A stretch of DNA of 64,000 bases, taken from NCBI GenBank assembly GCA_903813345.2, contig CAIIXF020000008.1, positions 8,082,366-8,146,365 on the forward strand. The letters run 5' to 3'. A program made the translations under genes and the position numbers. The notes under the pieces were generated by a model, which worked only from the letters and a program-made list of their open reading frames with translations, was not told the DNA's origin and searched no databases. The DNA is from Owenia fusiformis (lineage: Eukaryota > Annelida > Polychaeta > Sabellida > Oweniidae). Below are positions 1-10,584 of this stretch, in pieces (the first letter of the stretch is position 1; each line of letters opens with the position of its first letter).

Positions 1-3000
1 TAACAAACCACTCCACCTAAAAACCTTACAGTGGTTTATAAGTTGAGTATTGCCAGTTTTAATACATAACTTATTAACCACTTGACTAAAGCACTTTTCA
101 TGGTGTATTGGTGATCTATTGGTGATGTATTAGTGGTACATTAGATTTCTTTTTTTACTTGGGTAATATCCTATTTTTTGGCTTGTACCATTCCTTATTT
201 TAATAACTCCAAAAACATTTTCAAGTATGTACCTTATTTCTTGGATGCACATCTTTGCATCTTTATCAGCTGAAAAATTATTTTGAAATAACATACCAAA
301 TATTGATTTTAATTACTAAATCAATGTACCTTGTTGTTGTTGTTGTTGTTAATGTAACACGTGAAATTGGTTAACCCAGTTACCTATAAAGCTGACACCC
401 TTAACCCCCCTATTCCACTGGTAGATTAAGGGTTGAGACAAGGGCCTGGACCTGGGCCGATCCCCCTAAGATGGGCCCAGATTTTTAGTGCCTTTGTTAG
501 TGAGCTTTTTGGCCTTGTTTTTAATTTAAGGCTTTAGGGGCCCAACATTTTTTTTCTGCAACCACCTTGTTAGTTTGCAGATCCGCCCCTGCAATGCTGT
601 ATGGGAACCTTTTGGCGAACTGTGCCATTTATCGCACCTCAACTGAGCACCTTCTTATCAAGTATATTGTTGATCATACTGAATCCATCAATTGGCTAAT
701 TGAAGAAACTGAAAATACTGATTGACAGTCCCCCGCTTATATCAGCAGATTCTACCTTCAATGAATTGCACTGTTAGGTATGTCCAGCTATATTTTTAGT
801 CCACCACAATCTTTGATGATGTGAAATAACTGTACAAACACTACATATATTTGATAAGGCATATTAAAGGTAAAAATACCAAAAGTCCATCAATTGAAGT
901 CAAAGTTAGCTAAAGATAATATCTTATGAATTAGTAGACTAGCATTCTAATCAATACCTTCTAATCTTCTTGCCCAATCTAACTTGATTGTTGTAATTAA
1001 ATGTAGAATACAGAGATGAATTGCATTCAAGCTTTTAGTGCCATAAATAATATAATATAATGCCAAAATGAGAAAATACCAATGAAACAATTTATTTTGT
1101 ATCACTATTATTGTAGTTTACAGATATCGTGGGTGTAGCCAGGGGGATCGCACCCACGTACTCACTCCCACTCGACAAAAAAAGAAAAAAACATTGATAA
1201 AAACATTAACAAATTATTTTTTGAAATCCTTTGAATGCACAACATACAATGTAAAACATATTTAAAGTCTATTCATGATTTTTTTATAATTTCAACTTAC
1301 CCATTCAATAATTTTATGAAGGGTGACAGGATGTGAGTAACATGACCTGGTCAAATTAGCTGTACTAGCAGATATGCTGAAACCATGACATATTGTTTGA
1401 TATAGAATATAATGAATCTACAAGACTTAATTACTGATGCATATAGTAATTACATTCTTCTCAGCTCTCAAGGGACGTATGACATTCCTTGATAAACATA
1501 TAACGGATGCAATTTCATGAAGGTTAGATTTGAGATTTCTTGTATTTTGTAGCTATAGTTTCTATATTTTGCAAGAACTATGATGGTATCAATTATTTTA
1601 TACATTACATACTCAACTTCTCTGCACTGCGCGAAAAAGCAAATTTGCAGAAATACACATTTTTGTGCCCAGATATGCATCCAAATGACAACTGAAAGTT
1701 AAGAATTGTTATCTTCGATCATGTTTTAGTGAAAGTTTCTGGATTTAGAAAACATTGATCTCAACTCCAGTATTGTCTGAATAAAAAGTTTTTGTGAACT
1801 CAATTGGTGTTTCACTTCATCAGTCACTCTCTTTTTATTATATACTTTATATCTTATAGCATTTTTTTACTATTTGATGATGTAGATAGACAACAGGTTT
1901 TGTTTTTAAGCTTGTTTTTTCACCCTTCTTATATTGGGTCCCCTGGGAGGATGTTAAACATATGATTAAAAGCTTGAATGGCCTAAGTTGCAAATGACAT
2001 TAAGATATCTCGTTAACTATTTCTAGATTGTATAGATAAATCCTGGTATTCATGTTTTTAGTCAGAGAATATATGGAAAATGCCAGATTATAGGTTAAGG
2101 AGATTATGGCATAAGAAATTTGGTATTAGCAGTTACTCCAGGACATAAGGCCATTGACTTAGGTATTAGTCAAGAATACACGTACGTGATAATTACAATT
2201 ACGAATACACATCTTGATAACAACAACTGTGGCAGTGAGCGTAAAAATTAAAACAGGAACTGTGAAGTAGCAGTTTATCCGCAGTTTCATGACAAAACCT
2301 CATTTAAAGAACTACACACTTTTCCATCTCATCGACTTTTAAGAAGACATTGTAAATAGGATTACACTTCTGGACCTCGCTGAATGACTATCATGTCAAA
2401 AATCATTTAGATGAAACAAAAATCAGATTTAGTCTGCAGTTCTTGAGGGTTATTATATACAAACATGAATATCTCCTGTTTTCTTCAAGAAGTCGCATGA
2501 TAAATAATTCAGCAAAGTATCAACGAGAAAAATAATCTCAAATCAGTGGCTTTCAATCTTGAAGACTGTATGATTGTGTAATGTAGCAATTTTGTAATTT
2601 TTGACGGTTATGCGAATGATGGGCTTTATTAATGATTGCAATGTGTAATGTGACAGTTAATTATCTATTAAGCAATACACGGATAACCCTAGTGGCAATA
2701 TAATGTTGAATGTGTGAAGGTTATATGTGATATATTCACGGACTTGTTATCATAAAGGATTAACAAGCACTTTTAGAACATAATAAACGGAATAATTACA
2801 AATAATATTGTTTGCGGCACATTCATGATTTTTTGAACTTTCATTATATTCTCATGTTTCACTAATAATTAGTTTCAGGTGTAAAATTTCAAAAACAAAC
2901 TTCTTTCGGTAATAAATAACCAATCCGATGAGTAGTAATGTCTCTCACTGAAGCCACAACTTATTAATTGACATCAACAAAAAAATGAAGCGGACATGGC

Positions 3001-3547
3001 AAAATATTAATGTTTTACCCAAACAATTTCATTTAGGGATTGTGCCTAAATCTGGTAATGAGCATAGGCGACTTTTCAATGTCCAATAGAGAAGATCAGT
3101 CTTGAATCCTTTATTAAATTATTTTTCAAAATATAAGCTTGGAAATTTTGAACTGCCCCCATTAATCAAACTTAAATTGAGATTGGAAAAACCAAAAACT
3201 TGATTTGAACAAGTGAAGACATCAATCAATGCTAATTGGCATGAAGAAAGTGAAGATAAATTATTTAAACCTATCATTAGTGATCATTAGTGAAACATTG
3301 AACTGGCCTTGTAGTAAATGATCAATTTATTTCGTGATTTTGCTATTTGACAGTGAGATATGTCGTATTTAGTTCCCATTCATAGAGTCATTCGTGAAAC
3401 ATCTGTAGAAAGTAGACCTGATAAAACATTTTATTGTTGTGCATGTAAAAAATAATTTTTAGAAATTGGTAAAAGGAGTTTAAAGAATTGTTGATGAAAA
3501 ACAATCAGATGTAACCATTTTTTAGGAGCTGAATTAGAAGTGTATCA
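1..3547. other. No gene seen; AT-rich intergenic sequence
   Basis: All six frames are broken by frequent stops. No ORF resembles a known protein and no splice-bounded exon was recognised. A (TTG)n microsatellite lies at 331-350. A short GC-rich stretch near 1130-1165 resembles the gene-poor repeat text seen again near 29860-29910 and 30170-30210. Nothing else in this interval can be named. Confidence 0.6.
331..350 (+). repeat. (TTG)n microsatellite
   Basis: Nearly seven perfect trinucleotide units, read directly. Confidence 0.9.
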
Positions 3548-3556
3548 CATCTCACC

Positions 3557-4053
3557 GGCTTTGTATAAAAAACCTCCTACCTCATACCCACCTACCCACG
3601 TACGTGGGACATGATACAGTCTTTGAAGGGTTCAATTTTAAAGATCTTAGTTTATTAATCTTAGTTTATGATGAATTATAGATGCATTTGTAACGACTCT
3701 TGATAGCAAGTTGCTACTATATCCCAGCTGGGTTGGATTTCCACTCGGGGCATCAAATTTAGCACACTTTCTTTCAATTTCTTTAGCTGGCTTGTTACCT
3801 ATGCTCGCGGTCGTAAGTTATTTATTCCCCTGGGGTGCCCTCGGGTCATTACACATTAAAATGCATCCATATGCCTTTATTTATGGATCTGTCATCTGTC
3901 TAGTCATAAAATAAAGCCGGAATTGTAGGAATGTTAATAATTTGAGCTATTTTGAGATTTAATAATCTTTAAAATTTAACCCTTCAATGACTGTATCATG
4001 TTCCACGTAGGTGGGTAGGTGGGTATGAGGTAGGAGGTTTTTTATACAAAGCC
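3557..4053. mobile_element. Mutator-like foldback MITE, 497 bp
   Basis: The ends are long inverted repeats of about 90 bp. The left end begins GGCTTTGTATAAAAAACCTC and the right end is its reverse complement. The 9-bp sequence CATCTCACC lies immediately outside both ends (3548-3556 and 4054-4062). A perfect 9-bp target duplication is the hallmark of Mutator-like elements. The inside has a 67-codon open frame unlike any transposase, so the element is non-autonomous. The direct repeat and inverted ends are seen; the superfamily is inferred from duplication length. Confidence 0.85.
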
Positions 4054-4970
4054 CATCTCACCTCAATGGTCCCCAGATCGAAGATTTCCTTTTGAGAAAA
4101 AAAATTGGATGCCCAAGATGGGGAGTTATAGATATTGCATTTTAAATTCAAAATGGCTGCCTCATAATTTTCTTCCCATGTCCAAAACCTATATCATCAG
4201 ATTTGTAACTCATCTTGCAATCTTTATTTCTTGTTTCACCTGGAGTTACAGGCGTTACACACTTTTCAAATGTGATAAAAAAAATTGCAAGGAGATGGTA
4301 TAATCAAAACAAAAAATTTATAAGATCAACTCTGGAACACCTTTCAATTGGAACATCTTTAGTCTGTTTTGACAGGTCCAAGTGACATCCAGATTAAACA
4401 AAATTCACAACCCTTTGATTAATCAATCACTGTTGATACCCAACCAATAACAGGGTAACTTTTATGACACCCTTTTATTATAATCTCCAATTTTGACCAC
4501 TTTCTTAGGAGGTAATAGAAAATAGAAAAGGTGACACTGTACCAGATTGTTTGCATCTTTAAAGTTAACGTATAGGGTGGGCCAATAAAAATTGGAACAT
4601 TTTTCTATTTACTCAATTTTTTTTATCATTGCAGTACAGTCAACAAAAATTCAGATAATTATAAAATGATTATTTGTAAAAATGTTAAAGATAGAAATAT
4701 GTATGTATGATTATTTTTGGCTTCTCATGGTCATAATCTGTATACTGTGTGCGCCATGAAAAATTTCCTCTGCTCAAGACATCATTGCTGAAAATACAAT
4801 ATCTCGTACCATACAATATATGCCCTTCAAATGGTTTCAACACAATTTCCATCAATTAAAACAAATGTATTTTTCTTTGGGAGAAGCTAGACCTGTCTCC
4901 TTTTGATAATAAAGCTTTACTGACCTCAGTTTTTTTCAAAACTGGCACAATATGTCTCAAACGGGTGCAC

Positions 4971-5061
4971 CCCAGTTGTCCGAAACCCAGTTGTCCAAAA
5001 CCCACTTGTCCGAAACCCAGTTCTCCGAAACCCACTTGTCCGAAACCCATTACTCCGAAAA
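4971..5061 (-). repeat. 15-bp tandem array, left copy (about 6 units)
   Basis: Units read CCCAGTTGTCCGAAA with variants such as CCCACTTGTCCGAAA. Because 15 is a multiple of three, all frames stay open and give repetitive peptides on both strands. The array lies inside the mariner-type foldback and is mirrored by the array at 5769-5886. Confidence 0.9.
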
Positions 5062-5768
5062 ATATAGTCATAATTTACCAGAGAAAGGGGAGACGTACTT
5101 AAGCTTAGGCCAGTTTCATGCCATGTATTTGGCCAAATTAATGGCATGGACGCATTTTGATGTTCATAGATCTCTCTCTCACTTTGAATTGCATCCATTG
5201 CACGCGTTACCAGAATGACAGGAACGGGGGATTTATTTTACATTGTGATTCTAAAAAAGGTTATCAAAACACAATATAGATATATTACGGAACATTTTAT
5301 CTTATCTTCTTCAATCTCTTTTATATAGGCAAAATAAAATGAATCATTTTGAAACAGATAAAATAAGTTTACGCATATAGTACTTTTAGAATAAAACTGT
5401 ATACATTTACGTTGTCAAAATATTTCGTCGCATTTAATTTCTTAGTCTCTGCATTCTATCAAATCAAAAAAGGCCCATGGGCCATAAAGAAAATTGGTTT
5501 AAAAATTGCAGACCCCTATGTATGTTGTGTAAACGTCATTTTACAATGAGAATAACATAATTAAACTTTGTTTGTTTGAACATCTATATCACCTGTATAT
5601 GAACTTTCGTAGGCTAAACATTAAACAATACGTCTTGACTTAGCATATTTAGCCTAATTTTGCAATGATGTCAACGTTTTTCCAATGTTATGTTGTGATT
5701 CGCAGAGGTTGCGACAACGAGATTCGTTTAAAAAATTGTATTTTCCAAATAAGATCCCCCTAATTTTC

Positions 5769-5886
5769 GGAGAACTGGGTTTCGGACAACTGGGTTTCGG
5801 AAAACTGGGTTTCGGACAACTGGGTTTCGGACAACTGGGTTTCGGAAAACTGGGTTTCGGAGAACTGGGTTTCGGACAACTGGGTT
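5769..5886 (+). repeat. 15-bp tandem array, right copy (about 8 units)
   Basis: Units alternate between GGACAACTGGGTTTC, GGAAAACTGGGTTTC and GGAGAACTGGGTTTC. This is the reverse complement of the array at 4971-5061, with more units, so the arms have expanded or contracted independently. The plus-strand translation is a run of G-F-G-Q/K/E-L pentapeptides with no gene context. Confidence 0.9.
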
Positions 5887-6591
5887 GACCCCGTCTCAAA
5901 CATATCATTTTAGCCAAATACAGCTCAGACTGATTGTTCAGGTGGGTGGAGGACATGTTCAGTAATTAAATGTTGAGCTTGTATATTTATATTTACACAA
6001 GCTGAAGACTAATGAAGTGTTTTTCAATTTTCTAAAGTTTTGAAGATAATAAAATGACTAACAAAAATGTTATAATAGATGAAAAGATGTTTCAATTTTT
6101 TTTACTCAACACAAGAGTTCCCTGAACATGTCCTCCACCCACCTGAACAATCAGTCTGTGCTGTATTTGACAGTCATACATAGCTTAAATGACAGGTTTT
6201 GAGACATATTGTGCCAGTTTTGAAAAAGATCTGAGGTCAGTTAAGCTATATAACTTGTCTTGCTTCTCCTAGAGATAAAAATAAGTTTGAAATTAATGGA
6301 AATTGTGTTGAGACTATTTGAAGGGTACATATTGTATGGTATGAAAGATACTGTGTCTTCAGCAGTGATGTTCCAAGCAGAGAAAATTTGGAATTTTTTC
6401 ATGACACACCCACAATACAGATCATGACCATGACAAGCTAAATATAATTATACATACATATTTTTATCTTTAACATTTTCACAAATAATCATTTTACCAT
6501 TACCTGAATTTTTGTGTATTGAACTGCAAAAATAAAGAAAATCGAATAAATAGAAAAATGTTCCAATTTTTATTGGCACATCCTGTAAGTA

Positions 6592-7887
6592 CGGTGGGTG
6601 TCTTTTTTAAACCAAGTTGACATATCTAATCACAATAATACTATCATTGATAGCCCACGAATTGACAATTTTAAAACCGAGATTAGATAAATTGTCATTT
6701 CCTCTTTGAGAAGATAATGATTACAGCTTAAACAAATCATTTGAATCAAATGATATTATTAGGAAGCTTATATTACCTACTTCTGAACATTGAGGGGATT
6801 TCTACATTATTGAGATTACATCTTCCTACACCAATTATTTATATACAGTTATTTGTAGAATTTTGGGTTCAAGAAAAAGAATGACCCCTCCTACCACTGA
6901 CTGGTCATTATTTTCCACAGGTAGCCTCAAAACAGAATTTGTAGCCTTAAATTATTTATAAAATTCGATTTTGAATACATGTCAATTGTAGTCAAAGTTT
7001 TTACCCTTTTTATTCTTTTCAATTAAAGGAAGAACATTCATAATATTTATACAATTAAACAACTATCTTCATACTTTTTTGTGGCTTGGTTGAATGGATA
7101 TGAACCATAATTTCTGATATGTGTCTCCAAAATGACAATATAGTGGTGAAGAACGCATCAAGCGGAGTTTCACACTGAATAAAAAACTTTTAGATTAACT
7201 TGAAATTTTGCTCTGCAGTCGATGATTGATTGTGGTGAGTGATTTTTTAGACTTTGGTATTTTGCACAATTTGTACAATTCAATCCGGCGAACAAAGTTG
7301 TTGATGATCTTCCTCCACACATATCTTTCTGAATGGACAAGTTTCCAAGAACAATTGAAACTGGGGCTTACATCCTCCTGATGAAATGTTACACCATACA
7401 TTGCATTCTGAACAATGCATTGCCTGGGTGGAATTGAGGAAACATGGAATCATTAGTCCTTTGTGGTTCGAACAAGGACCAGTAAGGTTTTGCTAAGTTT
7501 TGGAGGTCACTAAGCAGCAGAAGGGACATCTAAGGAGATAAACAAGGGTTTCAACAAGCCAATACCGCCCTAACACTGCAAATGCTGAAATGGTTTAGGC
7601 AATGCTTTGGTGGTCAGTTCATCAGTCACAGAATGCAAACCATATGGACAGCTCATTCGCCAGATCTAAATCCCCCAGATTTTTAGCTTTGGGGATTTCT
7701 CAAAGCCAATGTGTATACTGACAGACCTCGAACAATCTTAAGAGGCCAATAACTAGCCCAATATGTACCACCCACATTGATGCAAATATAACATTGAATG
7801 AACTAAATAAACTAAAATTTCAAGGCAAAATATGCAAAATTGACCATATTATTCAACTTTCAACAGTCCTGTTTTTTGGACACCCTG
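6592..7887 (+). mobile_element. Decayed mariner transposon, about 1.3 kb
   Basis: The right end reads TTTTTTGGACACCCTG followed by TA (7888-7889). A diverged counterpart (GGTGGGTGTC) follows TA at 6590-6591. The implied length of 1296 bp is normal for mariner, and the interior holds a recognisable broken transposase. The left boundary is weaker than the right because the left repeat has diverged. It directly abuts the foldback ending at 6585. Confidence 0.6.
7290..7760 (+). pseudogene. Tc1/mariner transposase pseudogene (DDE region)
   Basis: Plus-strand frames contain, in order, pieces typical of mariner-family transposases: a segment reading like FLNGQVSKNN near 7330, a segment HSEQCIAWVELRKHGII near 7405-7450, and the diagnostic HSPDLNPPDF followed by LWGFLKANVY near 7650-7720. 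The last piece surrounds the second or third catalytic acidic residue of the DDE/D fold. One stop falls between PPDF and LWGF, and frameshifts separate the other pieces, so no active enzyme can be made. The N-terminal DNA-binding domain is not recognisable upstream. Confidence 0.75.
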
Positions 7888-7889
7888 TA

Positions 7890-10577
7890 CATAGTGTTTA
7901 TGGGCACGAGATTGAAGTTTTAGTATATAGAAGTATTAAATTTTTTTTATTTAATGCATTTTTTTCACCCTCATCTCAATGATACCACAAAATGAATATG
8001 TTTTGTATTTTATGTACATTTTAGTAAGAGCATCACTTTTCAGACTACTTTTAATGAAAATAATATAGGACTTTTAAGTTGGGCAAGACTGGTATATTTC
8101 AATGGAAATATTGCTTTGAGCAATTAATAAATGAATAAGATTTGGAAAAAATAAAGAATTTGTGATTTGTGTCATTGAACTCTAGGGAAGGTAAAAAAAA
8201 TTTAAAAAGAAGAAATTTTGTTGGTAGGCTGGTCGGTCAGTCTGTCCATCGGTTTGTTTCTACTTCAGGATAATAACTTAAATACCTGTAGTCAGATTTG
8301 TTTTAAATTTTATAGGCCCTCTGGACATAGGAAGGAATTTTCATTAAAATGTAAAGTTCTAACATTTACCCAGTACCCAAATATTCTATCAATGTCTCAA
8401 ATCACCTTTTTATGAAAAAACTTAAATGTGTATAACTACTTTGGTCTAAGTACATAATGCTCTATTATAGAAGAGAATATTTATTATATTATATATATAT
8501 ATAACATACATGTAGTGTGAAATATGAGGAGGGAAACTTGTTTTGACATGTTCATATTTCTAAAATTCCCAAGATACCGTTAGAGTAAGTGCTAATTGAA
8601 AGATCAAATTACCTTGTTACTCTACTGAGAATTTTGTATGATTTCCGTAAAGGCTTAAACATCCTTAACTATGATATAAAGTAAAATTGATGTCATTTTA
8701 ATGATGATATTATATCATTACCTTAAAATATATTTCATATTAGTTCATTCATTTTGTAAGAAAAAACTGTCAAGTCAATTCATTTTTTCTTCAAAAATTG
8801 ATGTCAAGGTCGATTAAAACTAAGTGTTCAATTTACAAGATACCTGTATTGTTATGCTTCTGTATTGTGATAATTCATTACCTTGCCCGGGTCAACATGT
8901 TGGTATTTAAAGACAGTTTCAAGATGTATAGGAGGATTTAAAAGATCACTAGGATTTCCTTTGACTTGTAATTTCATACATTATATAGTAGTAGTTCCTG
9001 GAAAGTGTGATCATAGGTTTTTAGGTTCATTTCAAACTTTATTTTTTATGTTTTCTCTTACATATGAATGTAGTTTTTAAGCTAGAGCATTTTAATATGT
9101 TTTCTATTATGTAAGAACATGTACACAATGAAGCCAATGACAAAGTTAAATTAAAGCCATCTTTTTCTCAAACATATAAGTTGAATTCTTGGCTTTTGAG
9201 GGAGGTAATGTATGACATTTTAAAGCACATTGCATGTTGAACCATTCACTATACAAGGAAAATATTATTTAGCAGCCCTTAAAACACTATATAACCAGCA
9301 CTTTAGCTTAAAATTATAAACCAGCTCTATAAAACAAGCTCTCTAAATTTAAATACAATATAGCCATAGATGTACTTTAAAACACTATTTAACCTGGTCT
9401 GCAGCTTAGAAACTATAAGCCAGCTCTATAAAACCAGCTCTGTAACTTTAAATATTATTTAGCCATATGTGTATCTTAAAACAATATATACCTTAGCTTT
9501 GTACCTTATTAATATACACCCAGCTCTGTATACCTTGAAATATTACTATCGTAGATGTGAGAAAGCCTTGGTTTTTGATGATGTTTCCCTTGTCTTTAGC
9601 TCTAAATTAACGATTGTTCAGTCATATTTTTAGTATCCCTATTTTGTACAGTATATACACCATATAATAGGATTATTAAAATAGTACTTTGCACAGTAAT
9701 TGCTTGATTATATTGTACTTCAAGAATGAATAAGAGATATGTCACTTGCAGACTTCCTTTCTGGACAAGTATTTGCTCTTTGGCATCCCATGTGAAATTA
9801 TACCGTTCATCTACTTCATCAAAAGTGTCATACACAGATATAATATTGATAGGGAATCAGCCTAAATTAGCATGCAGTATCATGTGGGGATTGGCTATAT
9901 TTGTAGTACAGAAGCAATGGATGATGATGTACTCAAGGCAATCAAAAATTCATTTGCATTAAACTAATGAGCTAAATAAGTGGACTTAATGAGAAATGAG
10001 TTTTAAATTGTTGACATTACAAATGGAGGTGTTCTTTTAGGCCCCCATGGGCTTTTAACACAGGATGTTCATTAATTTCCCATGGATGCTCTCCACCAGG
10101 TTGAAAATTACCCTGTCCTAAGTTGAAAATCTGGATTTGCATTGTGGTCATTGTCCTCCAAAGGGAATCTTACACTCTCAAATAGTTCCCTTAGTGATAA
10201 TTTTTTAAAGGTTTTATAAGTGTTCAATGATTTATATTTTATATTTATGAAGGCGTTAACCTCGACTTCAGATATAAGATATGTGTGGTTTTTTTATATT
10301 AATTATTTATAGAATTACTTGTTAGCCACAACGCTTAGCTTGCTTTTACAAATAATTTGTATCTGAATTCTCCACATTTTTCACTGCTTAACACTGAGAT
10401 TACTTTAATTACGAACCAATTTTGATGGCTTAATGAAAAAGTGGTAATAAAATGTTATTGAATCTTACTGTTAAGTAGCTTATATTCAATGCACTAATTG
10501 ATTTGAGGGACAAGGTGTGCATACAGATCTAGATAATATCCTTCTAAAAAACAGCGGGTTAGTGGCATACTCAGTCC
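7890..10577. other. No gene seen; intergenic
   Basis: Short ORFs here show no conserved motif. An (AT)n run lies near 8490-8504 and a roughly 98-bp degenerate tandem repeat at 9265-9545. Nothing else can be named. Confidence 0.55.
9265..9545. repeat. Degenerate tandem repeat, about 98-bp unit, 2.8 copies
   Basis: The phrase TTAAAACACTATATAACC recurs with changes at about 9278, 9378 and 9477. Each is followed by an AACCAGCTCT-like segment and a TTTAAATATTATTTAGCC-like segment. Divergence between units is substantial. Confidence 0.75.
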
Positions 10578-10584
10578 ACTCTTG

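Larger units (their letters stand above)
4573..6585. mobile_element. Mariner-type foldback element, about 2 kb
   Basis: Terminal inverted repeats of about 400 bp can be followed from each end inward. The outer ends share CCAATAAAAATTGGAAC and are flanked by TA (4571-4572 and 6586-6587), as expected for Tc1/mariner insertions. No transposase is visible. The interior carries two 15-bp tandem arrays in opposite orientation and a further inverted pair of about 50 bp (5914-5963 and 6122-6172). The arms have drifted by scattered substitutions, so the copy is not recent. Confidence 0.8.

Noticed and set aside
4856-5218. Overlapping ORFs with GFGQVG- and LSETQ-type repeats on both strands
   Set aside because: They are translations of the 15-bp tandem array, open because 15 is a multiple of three; the array sits inside a transposon.
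5654-5956. PKPSCPKPSF-type repeat ORF (minus) and its plus-strand GFGQL shadow
   Set aside because: Same reason: the second 15-bp array, no promoter, splice or family support.
7195-7401. Minus-strand 68-codon ORF
   Set aside because: It is antisense to the decayed mariner transposase, whose plus-strand reading matches the family.
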